A DNA stretch of 64,000 nt from Bathynomus jamesi (taxonomy: Eukaryota > Arthropoda > Malacostraca > Isopoda > Cirolanidae). The DNA lies in the NCBI GenBank assembly GCA_023014485.1, contig JAJOZX010002713.1, positions 405,001 to 469,000 of the forward strand, given 5' to 3'. The position numbers were made by a program, and so were the translations under genes. Below, piece by piece: positions 20,087-30,839 of this stretch. Positions within the stretch are counted from its first letter, which is position 1. The number at the start of each line of letters is the position of its first letter. The notes below the pieces were generated by a model that did no database searches, had not been told where the DNA came from, and saw nothing but the letters and a program-made list of their open reading frames with translations.

Positions 20087-20684
20087 CTTCTTAGATTATC
20101 ACTTATAACTAACTTTTGATTAGTCATTATCAGGATCGAAAATAAAAACTTTCCAAATTTTGCCTTAAAATCAGTGTGAAAATAAATTTTCATAACAACA
20201 CTCAACAATATCCCCCAACCTTGTCCCATTGTATGATGTTCCTAAGAATTGTAAATATTTTGTTTTACCTGATATCTACATTTTAACTCTTTTGTGAAGA
20301 AGCAATTGTTGAGTGTTGTTATCAACACATAAATTTTCGGCATTGATTAGGCCTAGGTGCCGAAAAGCGTATTGAAGGACCCTGATCCCAATCCTAATTA
20401 AAAGTCAGAGGGGGTATGACCAGATGTTACATATTGAAGTTAGGAGGGGTGCTTCACACTGTGACAAAGCGTTACAAGCGGGAAAGGGGGTTAAAATTCT
20501 CCCCAAAAAGTGCCACGTAATACTCGAACGGCGAGTATAAAGATTTCTAAAGAGGTTATCCAGTGACAGTTGCAAAATTTACTCACAATTTATTCACAAA
20601 TTCATTGTTTGACATTTTTCAGCAGTTAACTGCCTACTTAAAACAAGATAAGTGTTCGTTGCACTTGAGGAGCATCAACATACT
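20087..20684. other. Intergenic, no gene recognised
   Basis: No ORF with a recognisable domain and no repeat structure. The region lies where the remaining 3' exons of the minus-strand ligase would be expected, but I see no acyl-CoA-ligase C-terminal motif in it on either strand. Confidence 0.5.
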
Positions 20685-20782
20685 CAGCAGTGATGTAGTC
20701 GATACCACCATGGCCGAGACTGAGACCTAAGCACCCGAGACCAAGACCAGAAAAAAAGGTCTCGAGTTCTACATCACTGCTG
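20685..20782. repeat. 98-bp palindromic mini-element
   Basis: CAGCAGTGATGTAG at 20685-20698 is exactly inverted at 20769-20782, with a 70-bp interior rich in 'gagacc' words. It resembles a very short hAT-type MITE. No TSD could be assigned. Confidence 0.6.
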
Positions 20783-20902
20783 TCAAGTGTATCTGCCATG
20801 ATGTTTCTGGTGATCCGCCTATTTACGTGTAAAAACTAAAGCTATTATGTTAGGAAATTACTATTCCGTTTTGTAACTATCACAATTACGCTTGAACATT
20901 AC

Positions 20903-21128
20903 CATCGCCTGATCTCAGAGGAAAAAACGTCCTTTTGCGTATAACAAGCAATGTTGTTCATTAGAGCCTTGTATGAAATCACAATCCCTTTTGGTTTGCC
21001 AGTCGTTTCGTTGAGAAACTTAATAATGCCAGGGATTCGGGATCAACCTTTGACAGAAACAAATTTACGTGGTTAGAAGCACTTCTAAAGAGAACGGACG
21101 CATCTTCAGGATTCTCGTGAGTCGGTAA
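20903..21128 (-). pseudogene. Acyl-CoA synthetase-like exon with ATP-binding motif (frameshifted)
   Basis: Acceptor gattacag precedes 21128 and donor GATG|gtaatg follows 20903. One frame gives THENPEDASVLFRS; another gives the family's P-loop-like signature region as FLNETTGKPKGIVISYKAL (compare the usual TSGTTGxPKG). The two frames do not join without an indel, so the exon is broken or contains a sequence error. It is the third of three minus-strand exons of one ligase-like gene. Confidence 0.65.
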
Positions 21129-21202
21129 CTGTAATCATCGAAGATGAAAGTTCATTTCAGAGCATAAAATAATCCTTAATTAATTCAGCCATTTAATCTT
21201 AC

Positions 21203-21388
21203 CTTCTCGGCAGTTTCCACATCCAAAGCCTCGTTCTCTAAGGAAAGAACTATGAACAAATCCTCCCCACCAGAATGTTGGCGCCTTCACTCCTGACGAA
21301 TACCTTAAGTTTTCCTCCAACTTCTCGATTAAATCTTTGACAGTTTTAAACACGGAAGAATCGATCACGAGAACATTTGCTTTAATTT
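21203..21388 (-). pseudogene. Acyl-CoA synthetase-like exon (middle of N-domain)
   Basis: Acceptor ttttctaacag and donor GAGAAG|gtaaga bound 186 bp. The exon opens with EIKANVLVIDSSVFKTVKDL, as in the AMP-binding fold between the N-terminal strands and the ATP-binding loop. The same frame later looks wrong (WWGGFVHSSFL), whereas another frame ends in LENEALDVETAEK, which suits the family, so a frameshift lies near 21260-21290. Confidence 0.6.
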
Positions 21389-21776
21389 CTGTTAGAAAAG
21401 AAAATATGAGCTTTGTTGCAAAGAAAATGAAGGTAAATTAAATGAATGAAAGCGTCATTCTGCGTACATTGCAAAGATGCAGATACGAAAATTACAACAA
21501 AGTTTTACTCGGAGTTAATTGTAAAATAGGAAATGTGTGTGTGTATGCAGTCATATAGTTTGGAAAAGTTCCAGACACATACAAACACATACCCGTATAC
21601 ACACATCCGAAACACCAATAACGTGAATCCTCAGGGCTCTGTCCTGTCATCCATTCTCTCTCTCTCTTTTATTTATCAATAACCTTTTAAGTCGCATTTT
21701 CTGCCTAATCTATTCCTATGCTAATTATATTCCACCCTTCACTTCTCCACCCACTTCACAAAGCGTCCCTTCTAGC
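21389..21776. other. Intron-like sequence, no gene recognised
   Basis: Intronic position between ligase exons. It contains short GT and CT tracts (21655-21667) and nothing else I can name. Confidence 0.5.
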
Positions 21777-22513
21777 CACAGCCGGATTACCCAGGGGCAC
21801 AGTGGGCTGTGCCCAGGGTCTACGAAGGTTTTAGAGCCTACGAAATTTGGGAAATATGTATTTTCACTGTGGTATAGCCTATGAAGTTTTATAGGCCAAC
21901 AGAATAAATTAAAAAATTCTATAAAGTTTGACAAGAAAGAAATAGATTATAGACATAAGACTAAGTGATTAGAGACGTTAATTTAGTATCTATTTGCTTA
22001 GTGCTCAGACACCCGCCACACCTGACTGGTCTGAAACCAAGATCTAATAAAAATCACAAAGGAATAAATAATCACAAAGGAATAAATAAATTCCACTTTA
22101 AGTTCATTTTCATAATGAATAACCGAATATATTTGTTAGATATAACATGCAAAAACCGTAATAAAACAGTCAGACTAACCTCAAATTATGGAGCCACTTA
22201 CTTCGTAGCCTCTCAGCCTGTGTCAACCTCAAATTATGGAGCCACTTACTTCGTAGCCTCTCAGCCTGTGTCAACAAACCCATTAGTTGCTGTGTTATCC
22301 GCAGGTGGCAGCACGCACAGAGCTGGCGCGATGTTTATGTTATGTTTTATCATTAATTTAGTTACCTATATTGCTAAGAAAACAAGCACATTCACAAGGG
22401 AACAACTTGGGTCTAAGTTAAAATAAGGCACATAAATAGACGGTGCATCCGCAAATTTAGGGGCCGACAATAGAAAAGTGCCCAGGGCCTACGAAACTCT
22501 TAATCCGGCCCTG
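21777..22513. mobile_element. Nonautonomous hAT element, CAGGGCCGGATTA family, in the ligase intron
   Basis: The right end read inward is CAGGGCCGGATTAAGAGTTTCGTAGGCCC and the left end is CACAGCCGGATTACCC. They are flanked by cttctagc (21769-21776) and cttctaac (22514-22521), a 7 of 8 TSD. The same termini and the subterminal word cgtaggccc occur in the larger hAT at 39137-41499, whose transposase type could have moved it. The interior contains an in-frame 48-bp duplication and no recognisable transposase. Confidence 0.8.
22180..22275. repeat. 48-bp perfect tandem duplication
   Basis: The unit beginning ctcaaattatggagccactt is repeated once exactly (22180-22227, 22228-22275). It lies inside the hAT MITE. 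Confidence 0.95.
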
Positions 22514-22549
22514 CTTCTAACAGTCGCTCCATACTTCGCGTGAGACGGC

Positions 22550-23380
22550 TATGGTGCACCTGATCTTTGATCTTTCTACGATCTCTGATTATGGTAGAGA
22601 AAACCTTGTGGCTTTCAATGCCTCAGAAACTCAGTTTTTTCATCTATCTACACACCATAACCATCCACACGACTATCCATTTACTTTCAACAGTACACAA
22701 CTCAATCCTTCTTCGTCTCTTAACACTTTTCGTGATTCCTTTTCTCGTGATCTTTCCTGGAAAGATCACAGACTATCTTTCCAAAATAGCTTTTAAGTGG
22801 TTAGATGTGCTGTACCTCCAGTCAGTTGTTGTCTCTGTACAGGGGTCTCGTCCGCCCCTGTAAGCCTGTATAGAGTACGCTTATCATGTGTGGAGTGGCT
22901 CAACCCACACACCTCTACTTGACCGGCTGGAATCAAAGGCTTTTCGTCTCATCAAATCCTCGCCTCATACTTGCTGTCTACAATCCCTCTCTCTTCGCTG
23001 CAATGTTACATCACTCTCTCTTTATTATCGCTATTATAACGGCCTTTGCTCTTCTGAAATCTCTAACTGAAGTTTCTAACTTCCTTTACAGTACAAGACT
23101 TTCAACACGTTTTCATTCCTTTTCTGGCCAGACAATGGTTAATTTGCATTCTCAATCTTTTATCTACTCAACTGATCAACTCTGAAACAAGCTTCTTCAA
23201 TTCATCTTTACCCCCGTCTATGACCTCCAATCCTTCAAACGCAGAGTACCCAGATATCTTGAAAACTTTAGACCTTGATTTCGGCTCGCTTTTCTTCTAT
23301 GAGGGGGCGTTTTTGTGAGCATTCGGCCTTGGCCTCTCCTTCCTGCAGAAAAAAATAAAGAAGAATTTTTCTAATATTAC
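22550..23380 (+). mobile_element. Jockey-like LINE, 3' end with RT thumb/C-terminal remnant
   Basis: The plus strand encodes NLVAFNASETQFFHLSTHHN, then LSWKDHR (shifted), and in other frames WSGSTHTPLLDRLESKAFRLI and SLSLRCNVTSLSLYYRYY. That is the order found after the YADD motif in crustacean/insect Jockey-type RTs. Several stops and frameshifts show it is dead. The 3' part (about 23150-23300) recurs at 27297-27480. Confidence 0.7.
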
Positions 23381-24149
23381 TTATGCATCTTAAAACACTT
23401 CGACTTATTTTGTATGTCGAAGATCAACTAATCATGATTTGGTTATTCTTGTAGTTTACGCTTTTAATCGTAGTTTGTCATCTTGTAAAGTGGATTGTTG
23501 TTAATACGCTTAAAAAAAAAAGACAGGCGGCAAATACTTGCATTTCTGCAAAAGTAAGTAGCAATAGAACCTCCCAAACTTAACTTAACCAAATGGTCAC
23601 AGGTATGATGAACGTGATCCTATCCTACGATGAATACGTTTAATTCCACTGAACAACAAATTTTTACTCTTATTCTGTCTCAGCAACAAACAAAGCTGGT
23701 CTATATGAAGTCGACGCTGCTGATTCCGAAAATGTTATTCATTTTGGCGTATCACGTATAGTTTCCATGAAATTTTAAAAAATATTATACAATTATCGTA
23801 TATAATAGGTATAATATTGTATATTGGATATAATTAATTAAATATTATACAAAATATTAAAAAATATTAACATCACACATACTATAACTAGCAACACACA
23901 CGACATAATAAGACAAACATCACATGTGGTCAGAGTTGCGAGATAATGAAATAAATGAACAGCTTTTACTACAAAAATTGAATATTTTTCCTAAACAATA
24001 AAACGGAAATTTCTCAAAAACTATACGTGATAGGAAACTTATAAGACAATTTTTGTAATCAGCGTTGAAAACTCTATAATAATGATATAAAACTTTTCCT
24101 GAAGCAAAATCATTGTTGAACAGTGTTATTTGTCTTGCCTATGTCTCAC
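23381..24149. other. AT-rich intron/intergenic sequence
   Basis: Includes a strongly AT-rich patch with repeated 'aatattataca' words (23770-23870). No gene or element recognised. Confidence 0.5.
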
Positions 24150-24360
24150 CTGGATTAAAATCATTCCTGATGGGACACACGGGTGCCCCCACAGCTGCAG
24201 CCCCATAAAACAACAATGGGTATTCAATGATATTTGGAGACACAATGGCAACCATCGGAGGAGTTCCTTCATAGAAGTATTTTTGAAGTTCCTTGGCCCA
24301 ACGAAGACTTCCTTCAGAAACTTCTTTGTAGCTGTAGCTTTTAGAAGTTTGGCTACAAAC
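24150..24360 (-). CDS. Acyl-CoA synthetase / 4-coumarate-CoA-ligase-like, N-terminal exon
   Basis: Acceptor ttgtttcaaag precedes 24360 and donor CCAG|gtgaga follows 24150. The 211-bp exon is open throughout and encodes SYSYKEVSEGSLRWAKELQK, then MVAIVSPNIIEYPLLFYGAAAVGAPVCPI. This is the conserved N-terminal part of acyl-CoA ligases (xxPNxxEyxxxFxGxxxxG). It runs leftward, ending in phase 1. Exons at 21388 and 21128 follow in order. The first coding exon upstream is not recognised. Compared with the plus-strand C-terminal exons at 780-1444 it is in the opposite orientation, so the two may be halves of one rearranged gene or two paralogues. Confidence 0.75.
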
Positions 24361-24573
24361 CTTTGAAACAATAATCAATAATTTAGTTCACGAAATTTAC
24401 CTTTAAAAGTGCATTGTTTTCGCTGCTTTAAGTAGAGCACATAATGAAATGGATTTAAGAATTATGGAGCCATATCATCAGTATATCTGTACCATTTTAA
24501 ATCAAAACTGATAAATTTAGGAAGATTTTTTTACTTCCGCACTGAAAATATGGCAAGTGGCGTCCGTAGGAGC

Positions 24574-25384
24574 GCCAGCCAAGCATGTCGGGAAATGACG
24601 ATAATCGTAATGGTGCAGTGGTGGGCGTGCTACTATGCTTTATTGCCAACAAGATTGACTACCTCAATCCTTTGACTATTACTAAGCTCTGTGTAGATTT
24701 TGACAGTGAATTGAAAATTGAATGTTCTAAGAAATTTATGTTTGATTTACATGCTCATAACGAAAGTGGCAGATAAATTAAAAGATAGGACCCTGAAAAG
24801 ATTGCTCAAAGTATCAATGTTATCATTAGACTGTTTCCGCAGAGGAATACTTATAACCCAGTGTTTGAAGCACAAAATTTGGCTAATCTAACGCCGGTAA
24901 CAATGAACATTATGAATGTTTGTTCACTTGCAGCAATCAGGAAGGTGCAAGAGAAGGTGGTCCTCCTGAAAAGTGCTACAATCTGCAGTGGCTCGGTAGA
25001 GGTATGTTTTGTTACTGCTTCCCAGGTGGAGGCCATAGAAAATGGAAGGTCTTCCCCCCTACATTGTCAAATCCTAACTCTGAGACAGTCCCATCAGAGC
25101 ATGGTAGGGTAAGGGTACAGGGGCTTTCTCACCATCTTTTGACAACACCTGGACACACCCCATTCAGAGGTGGAGTTCTGCAAGAGGAATTCACTTCACT
25201 TCTGAATGGTCACAGATTTGTGAGGGGCAGGGCACAGTCTAATCTTGGGTGCATGAATGTAGGACCCTCTTCAACTCAGCTTCATCCTGGATTTTTGAAT
25301 GAAGATTCCTCCTTAACTCAGCTTAATCCTGGATCCATGAATACAGAACCATCTACACGTCAGCCTAATCCTGGAACCATATAA
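24574..25384 (+). pseudogene. Transposon-type ORF1-like protein with 14-residue repeats, 5' part
   Basis: The frame from ATG 24585 gives VLLCFIANKIDYLNPLTITKLCVDF, then after a stop PVFEAQNLANLTPVT and SIRKVQE-like helix (in shifted frames). This pattern (short helical N-domain, DPxxxIxxIxxxF, PVFxAxNLxxLPPVT) is one I associate with ORF1-like or gag-like proteins of invertebrate retroelements; the assignment is tentative. The 3' part (25240-25384) contains tandem 14-residue units, consensus NxEPSxxQLNPGSL. The coding sequence is interrupted after 25385 by a hAT and resumes at 26897. Confidence 0.45.
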
Positions 25385-25761
25385 TCAGCGGCGAATTAAC
25401 CGTACTTGGGGACTGAGACTAATTTTATTTTGGGGGACCTTTTCTATAGATTTTTATTAACAATACACGTACAGTACGTAGTACATTTAGGGCCTACACG
25501 AATTACATGTACGGTGCTTAGGCTAATTGAGAAACAAACATAAAAGAACCTTAACGCAGTATATTTTGCCGTTTCCTAAAACAAAACTATTAAACAAACT
25601 TTACTTTAGGGCTATAAAAAGTAAAATAAAACAGGGAATTTGTCAGTTTGTGTACTCTGTCATATTTAATGAAAGAAGTTTGCCTTTCGAACTTTCTGGC
25701 TTGCGAAATCTCGAATTATATCATTGAAACTCAGTTCCCGCAAAATGTCACTTTCTATGTA

Positions 25762-26496
25762 CCGGGTGATTACAAATGATCTTCCCGATTTTAAACATTT
25801 ATTATGAAAAAACTAGCAAAGCTACAGCGGAAAGCAAGATATACAAATAAAGAACTCAACAAGTTTTATTTACAAGCTATTGAAGTTCAAAATGAGCTCC
25901 TTTTGTCGCTCTGCAACATCAAAATGGTATTCTGTTTTCCTCCATACATTTTGTAGCATATCATATTGAACTTTTCTAACAGCCTCGCGTATCCTTTCCT
26001 TCAAATGTTCCAAAGTCGTTGCCAGTGGTGGAACAAAAGCTTCATTTTTGACATAGCCCCAGAGGAAGAAGTCAAGGAGGGTTAGATTAGGCGAACAAGC
26101 CGCCAAGGAATGGGCCCCCTCACGCCCGATCCAACAATCAGGCAATTGCTCATTCAGGAATGTATAACCTCATTGTGGAAATGGGGTGGCGCACTATCCT
26201 GCTGAAACCACACATCAGCTTTGTCCTCTAGCAGCTGGGGCACCAGCCACAGGTGTAGCATATCGCGGTAAATGATACCGTTAATTGTTTGTTCAGCAAA
26301 GAAGAATCGACTGTACACTTTCTTAGTAGTAAGAGCACAAAACACGTTAACTTTAGGACTATCTCTGACGTGTTCAATATTACAAATAAAAAGTCCCTGA
26401 AATATTTTTTATTTGTATATCTTGTTTTTCGCTGTAGCTTTGTTAGTTTTTCACAATAAATGATTAAAATCGGGAAAATCATTTGTAATCACCCGG
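25762..26496 (-). mobile_element. Tc1/mariner-type element (735 bp), internally deleted, nested in hAT
   Basis: The terminal inverted repeats are about 95 bp long, beginning CCGGGTGATTACAAATGAT on both ends and continuing through 'cttcccgatttt' and 'agctacagcg', with TA on both sides (25760-25761, 26497-26498). Only the C-terminal part of the transposase remains. Confidence 0.85.
25870..26345 (-). pseudogene. Mariner/IS630-type transposase C-terminal fragment
   Basis: On the minus strand WFQQDSAPPHFHN (second catalytic Asp, usual motif QQDGAPxH) is followed, after a frameshift near 26150, by PDCWIGREG and SPNLTLLDFFLWGYVKNEAF. In the latter, the usual SPDLTPLDFFLWGY has Asp changed to Asn; in this subfamily the later LD Asp is the likely third acid and is kept. 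The C-terminal helix MLQNVWRKTEYHFDV is present. The first catalytic Asp and the DNA-binding domain are deleted. Confidence 0.75.
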
Positions 26497-26896
26497 TACA
26501 TCAGTGAGAGCATATTCAGCCGTTCTTGTTTCATTTTTGCTCTAGCTCCATCCTTTATCCGCTTCAGCTTTGAAAAGGTGCGTGAATTTGAGATTCTACA
26601 GCACAGACTTTAAAAAAAAAAAGATATAGTGAGACACTTCTTTTTACAAATGTTTCAGTTCAAAAAATTAAATATAAACAAAATATTTATAAAGATAAAA
26701 TTTCAGATTAACAACGAAGTTTGCAAAATAATAATCAAGGGCCACTGGCAATATCTGGCATATTAACGCAGAAATAAACTCCATTGAAATTAACACAGTC
26801 AACCTCACTTGACTGGATCCACTTTGATTGGGGGTTCCCCTCAAGCATGGGGCCTGAGGCTTCAGCCTCAAGTGCCTCAATGATAATCCGCCACTG

Positions 26897-26995
26897 CACA
26901 TACTGCAGAGCCCTCTGTACCTCAGCTTAATCTTGGGTCCTTGAATGCAGAGCCCTCTGCATTTCAGCTTTATCAGCAGTATCAGTAATGGCGGT
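26897..26995 (+). pseudogene. Repeat-containing ORF, 3' continuation
   Basis: It resumes the 14-residue units after the hAT insertion (AEPSVPQLNLGSLN, AEPSAFQL). The frame then stops near 26990. Matching of the unit across the insertion supports the hAT boundaries. Confidence 0.5.
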
Positions 26996-27296
26996 AGTTC
27001 CTCAAGGGGGTCTGATCCCACTCCCGTACAGGCTGGAGGGAGGCAGCCCGTTGCTAATTCTGGTAGGGACCGACCGGGTATTACAAGCAGGGATTTCCAT
27101 GCTTCCGGGAATTATCCGAAAGCAAGGTTATACTCGTATATAATATATAGTGCGTGCCAAGTTATTATGCAGTTATCATTTTCTACTATAACTTTTTATA
27201 GAAAGGACGTGTCAAGTTGTATTCCTCAGCATCTTATTCATATACAACAGGGTAGATTGTGTTGTAATTTAAAACATTATTTATTCATAATTCATT

Positions 27297-27600
27297 CATC
27301 GGTATTCTCAATCTTTTATCTACTCAACCGGTCAACTCTGGAACAACCTTCCTCAATCCATCTTTCCCCCTGTCTATGACCTACAATTTTTCAAACACAG
27401 TGTTCAGACATCTCGAAAACTATGAACCTTGGTTTTGGGTCTCTCCTTCTCCTTTCATGGGAGACATTTTTGCGAGTGCTCACCCTCGGGCACCCTCCTT
27501 CTGCATAAAACGAAAGTTAGAGTAGGTAGCTAGCTTTGACTAGACCAGAGGCTGAATATCTTTTCTTTAAAAAATAAATAAATAAATAAATAAATGAGAT
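27297..27600 (+). mobile_element. Jockey-like LINE 3' tail copy
   Basis: From 'attctcaatcttttatctactcaac' onward it matches 23150-23300, including 'gtctatgacctacaa' and 'tcgaaaactatgaacctt'. It ends in an (AAAT)n tract at 27569-27595. A dead-on-arrival 5'-truncated copy. Confidence 0.75.
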
Positions 27601-28448
27601 TACGGACTAGAACGCATGATATAATTTATGTAATTACTTTAGTTAAGTGGAGAAGGGTAACTTCAGTGCAGCATTTTCACGGATGTTTTCCTTATTTTAG
27701 AACTTAGAAGATCAGTGTTTAGGAAGACCAAATGTTGCGGAAAGAAAACTTTTATTCATACAATTTTTGTGAATTTTATCTTACTTTTTGTCTGTTGAAT
27801 TCTCCATTTCTTATATTTCTTCTTTCGTTGTTATATCGACACTTATTCTTCAATTAATTCCTTCCAATTGTTTTGGGTAAATTACACTTTATCTTCTGTT
27901 GTTTTTCTTTTGTTCTGCAAATAAAAGAAACCCATTAATAATTTGTGTACATTATTCTTTAAAGTATGTAGACATTTCACATGTTGGTGTGACAATGTCA
28001 AAATTGTACATACTTCATGCTATTGCCATTGTCTCACCACCCACACTGGAAACTTTACAGTTTCTAAATTCGAAAGGACAAATCCGCCGCAAATATGTCA
28101 ACAAGGTTTTTTGTATCTGATATTGAAATATGTGATTTTAATTAATTTTGATACGATGATTTTAAAAATGAAGCTCAAAATTTTTCTTCACGTCTAGATT
28201 TTTATTTCTATTTTTCCATCACGATATTTCTTCAATGAAACCACGTTATCAAGGCAGATGAGACCCAGTAATGATGGGAGACTCCTGTTGGTTTATTCAG
28301 AAAGAAAGTGAAATGTGATACAAAAAGAAGTTGTATAATTCATATATAAATGTAATATGATTTGTCTTTGAAAGTAAAGAACTCGTGAACAACTTCTCAT
28401 TAGCCTTTTGCAATCAGTTCAGGGAAACCCTTATTAATATGTTACATA
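27601..28448. other. Intergenic, no gene recognised
   Basis: AT-rich; short ORFs without domains. Nothing I can name. Confidence 0.5.
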
Positions 28449-28799
28449 CAGGGTGTTCATAAAAGATCTGAACAATTTCAATCTTTATTAATGTGATAAT
28501 CCAATAACATACAAAGAAACAAGTTTGTCCATGCGACTTCGCACAGCTAAAAGTTTTACATACATGTTTAATAAACTTCAACATGTGCGCCATCGATCGC
28601 CCGTACAACATCCAATCGATATTCAATTTCTCGCCGTGTGCGGTCAAGCATGCCAGCATCGACCATCGCTCTTGCATCCATGATCCTGATTCGTAGTTCT
28701 TTATTAGTTGCTCTATCGCTTACACATGCTTCATGCTTTATATCTTATTTAGTATGAAAAATATTAACGAATCAAATCGTTCAGATCTTTATGAACGCC

Positions 28800-28802
<3 letters not shown>
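28449..28802 (-). mobile_element. Tc1/mariner-type remnant (354 bp) with transposase tail
   Basis: Termini CAGGGTGTTCATAAAAGATCTGAAC and, from the right, CAGGGCGTTCATAAAGATCTGAACG are flanked by TA at 28447-28448 and 28803-28804. The minus strand encodes a C-terminal transposase remnant, MDARAMVDAGMLDRTRREIE followed by YRLDVVRAIDGAHVE, the tail seen in many DDE_3-type transposases. A (TA)n tract follows to 28830, having grown from the target TA. Confidence 0.8.
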
Positions 28803-28830
<28 letters not shown>

Positions 28831-28834
<4 letters not shown>

Positions 28835-30660
28835 AAATGATGACGTCATAACTAAAAATCTAGACATGATGGAAAATTTTTATTTTAGAAATGAGCATAT
28901 AAAAATTAGCTAAAATACCATTTTTATGTTACATATAGGAAAGTTGTTAAAATTTGTTGACGATAATTATTAGCCGAACCTAGCAGTCCTGACTCTGGGA
29001 TTGCGACATATGATCGACTCGGCATTCTGACGAAAAGTGTATTGTGATTTAGATTAAGTTAGATTAGGTTAAGCTATTGTTAGTATTTTAAAGTGTCTGT
29101 GTTATGATCTCGTAGATCGGATGGGCATACTCGAATGTCTCCTGAACCGACGACGTATTTAAGTGTTATTGGGTACGGTTATGAACAACGAACCGTGAAT
29201 TTACTTCTGTAGCATGTCAAAATAGGTGCGGTGTGTATGGAAGTGGATTTGGTGAATTTTTGCATGAAATCTGGTGTATGGGAAAATGGATACGGGGTAT
29301 GACACAAAATAAACAAAAAATTTCCTTCATTCTACCATAGGATTGAGTGTTGTGTAGCTAAGTTGGAAATGTTGTTTGTGCACATCATAAGGCGAGCTTT
29401 AAATTGATTAGAGTGTAAGAAAAAAATAGATGCGAGTTATCTAGTAGATGACCTTGGTAAAGACAAGTTTACATATAACAACAGATGTCAGTTAAGATAT
29501 AGGGGACATATCGAGCTTCACAGAGACAGCTCCCTGTATCTGTTACAAAACTCCTGATTGGCCAGAATTGGTCACGTGGAAACACCTGATCATTGTAAAG
29601 TTGCCACATAACCTAGGGCAATATGGTTCCTGTGAAACTCGATGTGGGCCAGACAAATGGTAAAGCTTGGTAGTTAAACGATTATGATTGTATCAAACTA
29701 ATTGAATCTCTGAAGTAGGAAGTAGGCAATAAATGTTGTTAATAAATAAGTAGATACTAGGCCAACAGAGGAAGGGCAAACAATGTTTGAGAGATTAGGA
29801 CCTAAGTAAAAACAGGTTGTGGGTTGAGGTCCAAATTGAGAAATTTGGCAGAGATGACTCGATAGGCATTACTCTTCAAACTAAATTGCAAATTGCAAGC
29901 TTGTTGAGTCCCCTTTTGGGTAAATGGCATGACTAAAGGGACATGGGTATCACTTATCTCGTTTTGCATGAGATTTGAATCCCTATAATCTATTGAAGTT
30001 GGTATACTACTACTACCACTACTACTGCCAAATTTCTCATATTGGCTAAGGCCAAGAGTAGAATGTAAATGGACATATAGGCTGAGATCAGATAAATACT
30101 CATGCTGTTGTAAGTCAAAGATGTCGATACTGTGTGTAGGGCAAGATTTGGATGTTATGTAAGAATACGGTGGGGCAACTGTTTCAGGGCACAGATATTT
30201 ATATAATTTTATTTAAAGGTAAAAATCAATGGAGGCACTGAACAGCTTGTCGGTTTGCCAGTAACGTTAGCTTGAATGGGTGTAAAGGACAGAGGGGCCT
30301 ATCTATAGACAAATGAACACTAGCCAGACAGGAAAAGTTCTTAGTGGGTACTGAGAAAAATTGCAAGCTGGCACAAGGACAAAGATCCAGAGTCAAGAGC
30401 ATTGGAGGCTTCTCTGGAGTATCCGCAAGTAGAACAATCCGTTTCAATTGTTGGTTGCCCAATAAAAGAAAACTAATTTATCTGGAAACTAAGTACAAGG
30501 GTTCCAGAGGGAGGCACGGCAGTTATTTCACGAACATGCCTCCTGGCTTTTTCCGGAAACATGTAGCAATACTAGTTCAACCTTCTCTTGATTGGTATAC
30601 TGAGCGATCAGGGTATTTTTTCCTGAAATATACAAAACTGACATTAGAAATGCGTTTGTT
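28831..30660. other. Intergenic, no gene recognised
   Basis: No domain-bearing ORF on either strand. Short arthropod-like 'agattaggttaag' words near 29060. Nothing else supportable. Confidence 0.5.
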
Positions 30661-30689
30661 TCACTTTAAAAATATAATATCTATTTTCC

Positions 30690-30722
30690 ATATGGGTCCA
30701 GACTTCTGGGACACCCTGTACA
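30690..30722. repeat. Solo terminus of a mariner-type element
   Basis: The complement reads TACAGGGTGTCCCAGAAGTC followed by TGGACC, the style of IS630/mariner termini. I see no partner end nearby, so this is a solo end or a truncated element. Confidence 0.4.
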
Positions 30723-30839
30723 TATTTACAAAATGTCTGTGTAAGAGATAGCCAATGTGGCACAAATGTATTTGAGTGCACAAGCAGTAGGTGAAGGTAG
30801 CAGAAAGGCCTTTATTAAGGGAAAACCCCAATGGGTGAA

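Larger units (their letters stand above)
25386..26896 (-). mobile_element. Degenerate hAT element containing a mariner insertion
   Basis: The termini are CAGCGGCGAATTAACC and, from the right, CAGTGGCGGATTATC. Flanks catataat and cacatact match at 6 of 8 positions and bracket an insertion into the 14-residue-repeat ORF. Two parts of a hAT transposase C-terminus are visible on the minus strand: RTFSKLKRIKDGARAKMKQERLN (26610-26500) and ESDILRELSFNDIIRDFAS (25757-25680). They are separated by the mariner at 25762-26496. Confidence 0.75.

Noticed and set aside
21965..22426. 153-residue ORF with a duplicated 16-residue segment
   Set aside because: It spans the non-coding interior of a hAT MITE; the repeat comes from a 48-bp DNA duplication and no transposase motif is visible.
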